This document shows positions 8,501 to 15,416 of a stretch of DNA of 64,000 bases, in pieces. The position numbers and the translations under genes are program-made. The first letter of the stretch is position 1. Every line of letters starts with the position of its first letter. The stretch is from an uncultured Granulosicoccaceae bacterium. Lineage in GTDB: Bacteria; Pseudomonadota; Gammaproteobacteria; Granulosicoccales; Granulosicoccaceae. The notes under the pieces were generated by a model. That model worked only from the letters and a program-made list of their open reading frames with translations. It did not search any database and had not been told where the DNA came from. The stretch is taken from NCBI GenBank assembly GCA_938035945.1, contig CALHOU010000006.1, positions 1 to 64,000 on the forward strand. The letters run 5' to 3'.

Positions 8501-9595
8501 GTGGCCGAATTTTTTCTAGACTACGGACTGTTTTTTCTCAAAATCCTCACGTTCGTTATTGCCATTATATTTGTTGTTTTTGCCATCACAATGCTGACCT
8601 CACGTGGCCGTAAGGCCAGTTCTGAGGGACGTATAGAGATCACTAATCTCAATGAACAACTTGACGATTTAAAAGAGACGCTATCGTTTTCATTGCTCGA
8701 TGATGAAGCGCAGAAAGTTGCACTAAAAGAGAAAAAAGAAAAAGACAAGCTTGAACGAAAAGAGAAAAAAGCCGCTGCGAAGAAAGCGAAAAAACAACGT
8801 GGCGATGGTGAAACCGTGGTGGATGAGCGAACGAATAGTCGCGTGTTCGTGATGGACTTCGACGGCGACATGCGCGCATCCGCTGTTGATAATATGCGGC
8901 GCGAAATCACTGCGATCTTAACCAGCGCAGGTGAGAACGATGAAGTTGTTTTACGCTTGGAAAGTGGCGGTGGGATGGTTACGTCCTACGGTTTGGCCGC
9001 ATCGCAACTTGATCGCATTAAAGATAAGAAAGTACCGCTAACCATTTGTGTTGATAAAGTTGCGGCCAGTGGCGGCTATATGATGGCCTGCGTTGCTGAT
9101 AAGCTCATTGCTGCGCCATTTGCTGTGCTGGGCTCGATTGGCGTGGTTGCGCAAATTCCAAACTTTCATAAAGTGTTAAAGCAATTCAATATTGATTTTG
9201 AAATGCTCACGGCCGGTAAGTACAAGCGCACCTTAACTATGTTTGGTGAAAATACGGATGAGGGGCGCGAGAAAATGATTGAGGACATCGAACGCATTCA
9301 CGAACAGTTTAAAGGCTACGTGAATGAGCGTCGGCCATCGTTAAACATTGAGGAGGTTGCAACTGGTGAGATTTGGTCGGGGCAAGATGTCATCGACAAC
9401 GCTTTGGCCGATGAGCTAATGACCAGTGATGCGTATTTAATGGAAAAATGCGGTGATGCTGAAGTGATTAAAGTGCAGTTCAAGAAGAAGAAACCGATGT
9501 CTGAGCGCTTTTCCATAGGTATCCAAGATACCGCTGATGGTTTGCTTATGCGTTGGGTTGATCGCGCGTTCAAATCGCGATTCACCATTGGTTAA
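8501..9595 (+). CDS. sohB: SohB-type S49 serine peptidase
   Basis: The 364-residue membrane protease starts at GTG 8501 with GGAG at 8491-8494. One transmembrane helix (about residues 9-32) is followed by a strongly charged Lys/Glu coiled region (about 70-100) and the S49 (SppA/ClpP-like) domain. The catalytic serine is Ser190 in KVAASGGYMM, and the general-base lysine lies in TAGKYKRTL (residues 240-242). The active site is expected on the periplasmic face. SohB is linked to degradation of signal peptides or misfolded envelope proteins. The size and order match E. coli SohB. Confidence 0.93.
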   Translation: MAEFFLDYGLFFLKILTFVIAIIFVVFAITMLTSRGRKASSEGRIEITNLNEQLDDLKETLSFSLLDDEAQKVALKEKKEKDKLERKEKKAAAKKAKKQRGDGETVVDERTNSRVFVMDFDGDMRASAVDNMRREITAILTSAGENDEVVLRLESGGGMVTSYGLAASQLDRIKDKKVPLTICVDKVAASGGYMMACVADKLIAAPFAVLGSIGVVAQIPNFHKVLKQFNIDFEMLTAGKYKRTLTMFGENTDEGREKMIEDIERIHEQFKGYVNERRPSLNIEEVATGEIWSGQDVIDNALADELMTSDAYLMEKCGDAEVIKVQFKKKKPMSERFSIGIQDTADGLLMRWVDRAFKSRFTIG

Positions 9596-9618
9596 CTAGC
9601 GCTTGCGAATATAAGCTC

Positions 9619-10251
9619 ATGCCTGAAATTCAAACACTGTTATTGTTTTGCGTTGCAGCATTTGCCTTGACCATCAGTCCGGGGCCTGACATGTTGCTGA
9701 TCGCGTCGCGCTCCGCAGCACAAGGGCGTGCCGCAGGCCTGGCAACTTGGTGTGGTATTGCGGCGGGTACCTACTGTCACGCTCTGGCTGCAGCGTTTGG
9801 TTTGTCGCAGTTGTTTGTGGCTGTGCCAATGGCATTCGATGTGGTTCGCTATATTGGTGCGGCATACCTGTTGTACCTAGCGTGGTCTACTTTGACCTCC
9901 AGCTCTGCGCTTCAATTGTCCCGCAGCAATGAGAAAACCAAATTGTCAACGGCTGTGATGTTTCGGCAGGGCTTGCTCACGAACGTGTTAAACCCGAAGG
10001 TTGCACTATTCGTATTGGCTTTGTTTCCACAATTTGTCGACCTGCAGGCAGGATCGGTTGCTTTGCAAATTATGGTATTTGCTACGGTCATTAATGTGGT
10101 CGGATTTTTTGTCAATGGCAGCGTAATCTTATTGGCAGACGGGTTTTCTTCGGCCTTGTCAAAACACGTAGGCGTGCAGAAAGTAATGAATTACTTTTTA
10201 GCGACTGTATTTACTGGATTGGCCGTGCGCCTTGTGTTGGATGATCGATAG
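9619..10251 (+). CDS. LysE/RhtB-family amino-acid exporter
   Basis: The 210-residue hydrophobic protein has about six predicted membrane segments. Near the N-terminus is the family signature SPGPDMLLIASRSAAQGRAAG. LysE/RhtB proteins export amino acids such as lysine, homoserine, threonine or leucine, and related small molecules. The substrate cannot be told from sequence. The gene starts 23 bases after sohB and ends 1 base before the convergent soxR gene, leaving no room for a normal intergenic terminator. Confidence 0.9.
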   Translation: MPEIQTLLLFCVAAFALTISPGPDMLLIASRSAAQGRAAGLATWCGIAAGTYCHALAAAFGLSQLFVAVPMAFDVVRYIGAAYLLYLAWSTLTSSSALQLSRSNEKTKLSTAVMFRQGLLTNVLNPKVALFVLALFPQFVDLQAGSVALQIMVFATVINVVGFFVNGSVILLADGFSSALSKHVGVQKVMNYFLATVFTGLAVRLVLDDR

Positions 10252-10252
10252 C

Positions 10253-10726
10253 TCAAGTCACATCGGTCGCATTATCACCGAGCAAGTAGCGCGGTCCTGC
10301 ACCCAGTTTAGCCGCAGCATCGTCTGGGTTGTAAAGCCTGCAGCTGGACATCGATAAGCACCCACAGCCTATGCAAGTCGTTAAGTTTTCCCGGAGTTGG
10401 GTAAGCCCTGCAATGCGCTGATCAATGTCAGCCACAAATTTTTTGCTCAGGCGCTCCCAGTCACGTTTGGTGGGTGTGCGCCCGTCAGGTAGCGTGGCCA
10501 GGGCAGCTCGAATGTCGTTGAGTGAAAACCCCAAGCTTTGCGAGATTTTGATAAACGCTAAGCGCCGAATGTCTCCGCGTTTGAATCTACGTTGGCCTCC
10601 TGCATTGCGGGTGGGCTGCAACAAGCCTTCAGCTTCATAGAAACGCAGTGCTGTAATTGCCAATCCAGTCCGTTTTGATAACTCACCAATGGCGAGAGTG
10701 GGTTGAGCAGTAGCGGATTTGCGCAT
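10253..10726 (-). CDS. soxR: Redox-sensitive MerR-family activator SoxR
   Basis: The 157-residue regulator has an N-terminal MerR helix-turn-helix (AIGELSKRTGLAITALRFYE), a dimerisation helix and the SoxR-specific [2Fe-2S] ligand pattern C-X2-C-X-C-X5-C at Cys118, Cys121, Cys123 and Cys129 (CIGCGCLSMSSC). SoxR senses redox-cycling compounds through oxidation of this cluster and activates promoters with an over-long spacer. A matching operator lies in the divergent region, 26 bases from its start, so it probably controls the neighbouring VOC gene and perhaps itself. No soxS is present in the window, consistent with SoxR acting directly on effector genes, as in most non-enteric bacteria. Confidence 0.95.
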   Translation of the reverse strand: MRKSATAQPTLAIGELSKRTGLAITALRFYEAEGLLQPTRNAGGQRRFKRGDIRRLAFIKISQSLGFSLNDIRAALATLPDGRTPTKRDWERLSKKFVADIDQRIAGLTQLRENLTTCIGCGCLSMSSCRLYNPDDAAAKLGAGPRYLLGDNATDVT

Positions 10727-10748
10727 ATCAACTTTTTTAAGTATTTGC

Positions 10749-10779
10749 TTGACCTCTACTTTACTGGAGGTATTACTAT
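10749..10779 (+). promoter_or_regulatory. SoxR-type promoter and operator (19-bp spacer)
   Basis: The -35 is TTGACC (10749-10754), the spacer is 19 bp and the -10 is TACTAT (10774-10779). The dyad CCTCTACTTTACTGGAGG at 10753-10770 matches the classical SoxR box CCTCAAGTTAACTTGAGG at 14 of 18 positions, including both CCTC/GAGG ends. The long spacer is the hallmark of MerR/SoxR-activated promoters. It faces the VOC gene at 10832. Confidence 0.9.
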
Positions 10780-10831
10780 TTTCCTAGTGCCAGTATTTGA
10801 CTGGTAATCCATCAACTGCAGGAACAGGACT

Positions 10832-11215
10832 ATGAGTGAAGTCAAAATTGAACACATTAACCTAACCGTTGAAGACCCAAAAGCCACAGCTGCGATGCTG
10901 GTCGACTTGTTTGACTGGCGCATCCGATGGCAAGGTGAAGGTATTTACAACGGCTTAACGGTACATGTAGGCGGTGATTCCACCTACATAGCTCTGTACA
11001 ACAACAGTGAACAAAAGTCTGGAGTCAATGACCCTCACTATCATGCCATGGGCTTTAATCATCTTGGTATTGTGGTAGATGATCTAGAAAGGGTTGAAAA
11101 GCGAGTAAAAGATGCAGGGTTTAAAACATATAACCACGGTGACTATGAACCCGGTCGCCGATTTTATTTCGATGATGGAAAGGGCTTTGAAATAGAAGTG
11201 GTTAGTTATGCATGA
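10832..11215 (+). CDS. VOC-family (glyoxalase/bleomycin-resistance fold) protein, predicted SoxR target
   Basis: This 127-residue single VOC-domain protein has paired beta-alpha-beta-beta-beta modules. Putative metal ligands are His8 (IEHINLTV), the His in FNHLGIVVDD and a Glu in GFEIEVV. VOC proteins include glyoxalase I, dioxygenases and antibiotic-binding proteins. The substrate is unknown, but placement behind a SoxR promoter suggests a role against redox-active or electrophilic compounds. The gene seems monocistronic. Confidence 0.85.
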   Translation: MSEVKIEHINLTVEDPKATAAMLVDLFDWRIRWQGEGIYNGLTVHVGGDSTYIALYNNSEQKSGVNDPHYHAMGFNHLGIVVDDLERVEKRVKDAGFKTYNHGDYEPGRRFYFDDGKGFEIEVVSYA

Positions 11216-11420
11216 TCACGTTTATCATAATGAGTCCATAGTGGGAATGCCGCAAGAGATGGTTCACTTTGGTGACTAGCAAAAAGTTTACGCCGGTTTT
11301 ATGCACAGGCATACTTTTCCTGTAGAGCGCGCATAATCCATACGCCGTAGGGGTTTGTGCAATGGCGTTAGCGAAAACGAAGATAGACAGAAGAAGGGTT
11401 TTAATAGGATGCTTAAACTT
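11202..11420 (-). CDS. Possible small exported protein (doubtful)
   Basis: From ATG 11420 this frame gives 72 residues beginning MKFKHPIKTLLLSIFVFANAIAQ, which looks like a Sec signal peptide with an AXA-type cleavage site. It overlaps the last bases of the acyl-CoA synthetase gene (out of frame) and, at its other end, the VOC gene. The remainder shows no recognisable domain. It may be a real small secreted protein, a remnant of one, or chance. The signal-like N-terminus is the only positive evidence. Confidence 0.3.
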   Translation of the reverse strand, partial: KFKHPIKTLLLSIFVFANAIAQTPTAYGLCALYRKSMPVHKTGVNFLLVTKVNHLLRHSHYGLIMINVIMHN

Positions 11421-13068
11421 CATTCGCCCATTCACGTAATTGGAATTTTTGCACTTTGCCTGTTGAGGTTTTAGGTAGTTCCCGAAAGACTACTTTGGTG
11501 GGACATTTAAAGTGCGCCATATTCTCGCGGCAATAATCGATGATGTCTTGTTCGGTAAGCGACGCACCGTTAACCAATTGTACAAATGCACAAGGTGTTT
11601 CTCCCCAGTGTTCATCGTTCTTCGCGGCAACAGCTGCTTCTAGTACATCGGGGTGCGAGTACAGAACATCCTCAATTTCGATCGACGATATGTTCTCACC
11701 CCCAGAAATGATTATATCTTTCGCACGATCAAGAATACGCAAATAACCATCCGGGTCCATCACAGCGAGATCGCCACTGTGAAACCAACCTCCTGCAAAT
11801 GCGGCTTCGTTGGCGTCACGGTTTTTAAAGTAACCGCGCATCACGATGTTACCGCGAAACATGATCTCGCCAATAGTTTCGCCATCACGTGGTACAGGTT
11901 TTAGTGTTTCAGGGTCTAATACATCCAGTTCGTCCAGCACTTGATAGCGTACGCCTTGGCGAGCTTTTAAAACCGATTGTTCGGTCGCTGATAACGCATC
12001 CCATTCTTTTTTCCATGCGCACATAACTGCCGGACCATAGGTCTCTGTTAAACCATATACATGCGTCACATGAAAGCCGAGCGCCTCCACGCGTTGTAAC
12101 ACGCTGGCAGGTGGTGGGGCGGCAGCTGTCATGATTTCAACCGGCTTTGCAGGTTTTTTCGCAATGGCAGGGTCTGCATTAATAATAAAATTTAAAATTA
12201 TTGGCGCGCCACAAAAATGAGTAACACCGTGTTGTTCAATACTGTTGTATATCACGCTCGCTGATATGCTTCGCGCACAAACACTCACGCCAGCGTTTGC
12301 GGCCAACGACCATGGAAAGCACCAACCATTGCAATGAAACATGGGCAGCGTCCAAAGATACACAGGGTGCGGGCCCATATGCCAACCGGTGATGTTGCTC
12401 ATCGCATTCATATAGGCGCCACGGTGGTGATAGACAACACCTTTTGGATTGCCGGTTGTACCTGACGTGTAGTTAAGTGAAATAGATGCCCATTCATCCT
12501 CCGGTAGCGCCCAATCGTAGTGAGCATCGCCTTGTGCTAGAAAAGTTTCATAGTCAACATCTGATACAGCATCACCTGTAGCAGCTGGGTCGTTAATGTC
12601 GATTAAGATTGGTGGTTTAGTTAGCTTAGCCAAAGCTTCATTGACAACAGCGGTCGAATCACGATCAACCAGTAAAACTTTTGCTTCGCTGTGCTCCAGA
12701 ATATACGCAATGGTTTTTGCTTCCAAGCGCGTATTAATTGCGTTGAGAATGGCGCCGCACATCGGAACGGCGAAATGAGCTTCGTACAATTCAGGAATGT
12801 TCGGGGCTATTATAGACACCACATCGCCGGTTTCTACTCCGGCTTGGGCGAGCCGTGACGCCAGTTGGCGGCAACGTGTATACACCTCTTTATAATTGGT
12901 GCGGCGATCACCATGAATAATGGCCGTATGCTCAGGGTAGACTTCCGCTGAGCGTTTGAGAAAGCTTAACGGTGATAAGGGGGTATAGTTAGCTTGGTGC
13001 TTGGCTAGTGGATACCGACCGTCACCCGGTTGAGCGTCACTGTTTGCGCTGTTTGTTTTTGCGTTCAT
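11413..13068 (-). CDS. AMP-forming acyl-CoA synthetase
   Basis: The 551-residue ANL-superfamily ligase carries the AMP-binding P-loop YTSGTTGNPKG (residues 200-210), the A5-type motif VYGLTETYGP, the hinge region SGDLAVMDPDGYLRILDRAKD and the catalytic lysine in KTSTGKVQKF (Lys538). Its overall layout is that of medium-chain fatty-acyl-CoA ligases and DmdB-like 3-methylmercaptopropionyl-CoA ligases; substrate chain length is not decidable by eye. It activates a carboxylic acid to its CoA thioester in the cytoplasm. It is divergent from the CaiB-type transferase gene, with only 30 bases between the two start codons. Confidence 0.9.
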   Translation of the reverse strand: MNAKTNSANSDAQPGDGRYPLAKHQANYTPLSPLSFLKRSAEVYPEHTAIIHGDRRTNYKEVYTRCRQLASRLAQAGVETGDVVSIIAPNIPELYEAHFAVPMCGAILNAINTRLEAKTIAYILEHSEAKVLLVDRDSTAVVNEALAKLTKPPILIDINDPAATGDAVSDVDYETFLAQGDAHYDWALPEDEWASISLNYTSGTTGNPKGVVYHHRGAYMNAMSNITGWHMGPHPVYLWTLPMFHCNGWCFPWSLAANAGVSVCARSISASVIYNSIEQHGVTHFCGAPIILNFIINADPAIAKKPAKPVEIMTAAAPPPASVLQRVEALGFHVTHVYGLTETYGPAVMCAWKKEWDALSATEQSVLKARQGVRYQVLDELDVLDPETLKPVPRDGETIGEIMFRGNIVMRGYFKNRDANEAAFAGGWFHSGDLAVMDPDGYLRILDRAKDIIISGGENISSIEIEDVLYSHPDVLEAAVAAKNDEHWGETPCAFVQLVNGASLTEQDIIDYCRENMAHFKCPTKVVFRELPKTSTGKVQKFQLREWANEV

Positions 13069-13098
13069 CGAATAATAATAAACCTTTTAGGTATCTAT

Positions 13099-14298
13099 AT
13101 GCCAACGAAAAAACCACTTGCGGGAATACGTGTGCTGGAAATGGGGCAACTCATTGCGGGGCCCTTTGCCGGGCAAATGCTAGCGTACTTTGGTGCTGAG
13201 GTTGTGAAAATAGAACCACCTGGCCGAGGCGACCCTTTACGCACCTGGCGCTTGTTAGATGATGCTGGAACGTCTTACTGGTGGTCGAGCATTGCGCGCA
13301 ATAAAAAATCTGTCACGCTCGATCTTTCCAATCCGCAAGGCCAAAAAGTTGCACATCAGTTGATAAATCAAGCGGATGTTCTGGTCGAGAACTTCAGACC
13401 CGGCAAAATGGAAAGCTGGGGATTGGGCCCGGGTGAGTTTGAAACAAGCAATCCAAAATTAGTTTATACACGAGTATCTGGGTATGGTCAGGATGGACCT
13501 TATGCGAGCATGCCCGGTTTTGCTTCGGTGTGTGAAGGTGTGGCTGGTATGCGATACGTGAATGGTTTTCCTGGCGAAGCGCCCGTGCGCGCTAATTTAA
13601 GTTTGGGCGACACGTTCGCGGGAATGCATGCTGTTATCGGTGTGTTGTTATCGTTGGTTAACCGGCAAAACGATGATGGTCGTGGACAAGTGGTAGATGT
13701 GTCGATCGTGGAATCAATTTTTAATATGATGGAAGGCGTCGTGTCTGAATACGATGGGACAGGCTCGATCAGGCAACCATCAGGAACAACGCTTACGGGG
13801 ATTGTGCCAACCAACACCTATGCATGTGCGGATAAAAAATTCATTGTTATTGGTGGCAATGGCGATTCCATTTTCAAACGTCTAATGCAAGCTATCGGTC
13901 GCAATGATTTGGCAGAAGATGAGCGACTCGCCTCCAATACCGGTCGTGTTAAAAACGAAGCCATGATCGACAAAGTATTGAGCAATTGGACTGGTTCGAT
14001 CAATTCACAAGATGCACTTAATGTCCTTGCCGATGCATCGGTACCGGCAGGGCCTATAAATTCAGTGGCCGATGTGGTGGCCGATCCGCATTTCAAAGCG
14101 CGCGGGAATTTTGAGTCGATCGATGTAGATGGTGAGCAGCGCGTGGTTCCTGCGGTACATCCGAAACTCGGTCGAACTCCTGGTTCCACCGAATGGGCAG
14201 GCCCTAAGCTGGGTGAGCACAACGATGTTGTTTTGACTGAGTGGCTTGGTGTTGATGACGACACTATTCAATCCTGGAGAAAATCGGGTTTGATCTAA
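13099..14298 (+). CDS. CaiB/BaiF family III CoA-transferase
   Basis: The 399-residue protein starts at ATG 13099, preceded by TTTTAGG. It begins PLAGIRVLEMGQLIAGPFAG, the typical family III start. The catalytic aspartate that forms the acyl anhydride is Asp171 in LSLGDTFAGM. These enzymes move CoA between carboxylic acids (formyl-, oxalyl-, carnitinyl-, succinyl-, mesaconyl-CoA). The donor and acceptor cannot be read here. A frame extends upstream to 13030 inside the divergent synthetase gene, but no start there is credible. Confidence 0.9.
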   Translation: MPTKKPLAGIRVLEMGQLIAGPFAGQMLAYFGAEVVKIEPPGRGDPLRTWRLLDDAGTSYWWSSIARNKKSVTLDLSNPQGQKVAHQLINQADVLVENFRPGKMESWGLGPGEFETSNPKLVYTRVSGYGQDGPYASMPGFASVCEGVAGMRYVNGFPGEAPVRANLSLGDTFAGMHAVIGVLLSLVNRQNDDGRGQVVDVSIVESIFNMMEGVVSEYDGTGSIRQPSGTTLTGIVPTNTYACADKKFIVIGGNGDSIFKRLMQAIGRNDLAEDERLASNTGRVKNEAMIDKVLSNWTGSINSQDALNVLADASVPAGPINSVADVVADPHFKARGNFESIDVDGEQRVVPAVHPKLGRTPGSTEWAGPKLGEHNDVVLTEWLGVDDDTIQSWRKSGLI

Positions 14299-14685
14299 GT
14301 CCAGGCAGCTCAGGTGTCCGCGCTAAAGCGTCCGAAATTTCTGCCTCAAACATGCGCCACAATAAGTTTGATGTGTGTCATATCCTAGGTTTAGATCGCC
14401 TTTGGAGCGCGATATCCTTAGCTTACACTGCGTGCTGTTTGGCCGAAATTTGAATCAGGTTCAATCACTCACAAAAAATACCTAACTTACTGATTTATAT
14501 AGACTAACCAGGTATCTCTACGTGCATGTCAAGCTTGCGCCTAAGAAGGTAATGATTTCAACTCTAAAAACCCCGACTTTTTTATCAAGATGTTTGTTAC
14601 ATCGTCGCTACAAACTAAGTACGCGTGGCCATTTCAGGGCGCTTTGCGGCCATTTTTGCCGAGAATGTGTGCTTTGTAAGTAGCC
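14299..14685 (+). other. 387-base gap with no recognisable gene
   Basis: The stretch lies between the CoA-transferase stop and the phosphorelay operon. I see no credible coding frame, tRNA or intrinsic terminator with a T-tract. It contains a short direct repeat, GGCCATTT at about 14622 and 14650. It presumably carries the operon promoter, but no strong -35/-10 pair stands out. Confidence 0.5.
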
Positions 14686-15036
14686 GTGATAACTGAGGAA
14701 TTGGTGTTGAACTGGAATTCAATGATAAAAGCTGGAGGCGCATTCGCAGTCTACATTGCGCTGATGGGTGCCTATTTGGGCGACTTCAGTGCTTTGAGTT
14801 TTGCGCTTGTTTCAGCCGTGCTGCTATGCCTAAGTCTATCCCTACACCACGTTGGCTTGGTATCGGCCCAACCAAAAAAAGAATACCTAGCTTTGCAATC
14901 GGTCTTGCCTTCCGTATCGGAATCGATGGCCGAGCTGCATGTGTTGCAAAAAGAAATTAATGAATTGCAGGCGCAATTCGCTGCAGAGAACGCTGCGCAA
15001 GGGAATCGTAGTTTGCCAAACGGTTCAGGAAGTTAA
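14686..15036 (+). CDS. Small two-helix membrane protein of unknown function in phosphorelay operon
   Basis: The 116-residue protein (GTG 14686; an ATG at 14722 is an alternative start) has two hydrophobic segments, about residues 16-35 and 38-60 (GAFAVYIALMGAYLGDF, then ALSFALVSAVLLCLSLSL). A polar helical tail follows with heptad-like pattern (VSESMAELHVLQKEINELQAQF), suggesting a short coiled coil. The family is not recognised. Its stop is 17 bases before the HPt gene, so it probably belongs to the same operon and might be a membrane anchor or sensor input. That is inference. Confidence 0.65.
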   Translation: MITEELVLNWNSMIKAGGAFAVYIALMGAYLGDFSALSFALVSAVLLCLSLSLHHVGLVSAQPKKEYLALQSVLPSVSESMAELHVLQKEINELQAQFAAENAAQGNRSLPNGSGS

Positions 15037-15053
15037 CAGCGGATAACGAGATC

Positions 15054-15416
15054 ATGAGTGAAATAGATCAATCAGCCTTGGATAACGTTCGAGCATTGCA
15101 ACGACCCGGTTCTCCGGACTTGCTTAGTCGTATTATCGGTATATTCGTAGCGCAAACACCGGAGGGTGTTCATGCAATCATTACAGCCCTTGCTGCCAAC
15201 GATTTAGACACAGTACGAAATACAGCGCACTCCATAAAGTCGAGTGCGGCTTATGTGGGTGCGGCGCGATTGTCTTCGCGCATGGCAGACTTAGAACGTG
15301 CCGCGCGTGAAGAACACGTTGACATATGTAGGGAAATAGTCGAAGGCCTAGAAGCACATTCGCAAAGTGTGATAGATGAACTTCAAAGCCTATCGTCACA
15401 GGACAAAGCTGCGTGA
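15054..15416 (+). CDS. Histidine phosphotransfer (HPt) domain protein
   Basis: The 120-residue single-domain HPt protein has the phospho-accepting histidine His59 in NTAHSIKSSAAYVGA. HPt proteins shuttle phosphoryl groups between hybrid histidine kinases and response regulators. The downstream response regulator overlaps by 4 bases (GTGA), so the HPt is almost certainly its direct partner. No histidine kinase is encoded in the window, so the source of phosphate must be elsewhere. Confidence 0.9.
   Translation: MSEIDQSALDNVRALQRPGSPDLLSRIIGIFVAQTPEGVHAIITALAANDLDTVRNTAHSIKSSAAYVGAARLSSRMADLERAAREEHVDICREIVEGLEAHSQSVIDELQSLSSQDKAA

Noticed and set aside
8521-8910. Minus-strand serine/phenylalanine-rich frame opposite sohB
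   Set aside because: It is the shadow of the charged Lys/Glu coiled region of SohB.
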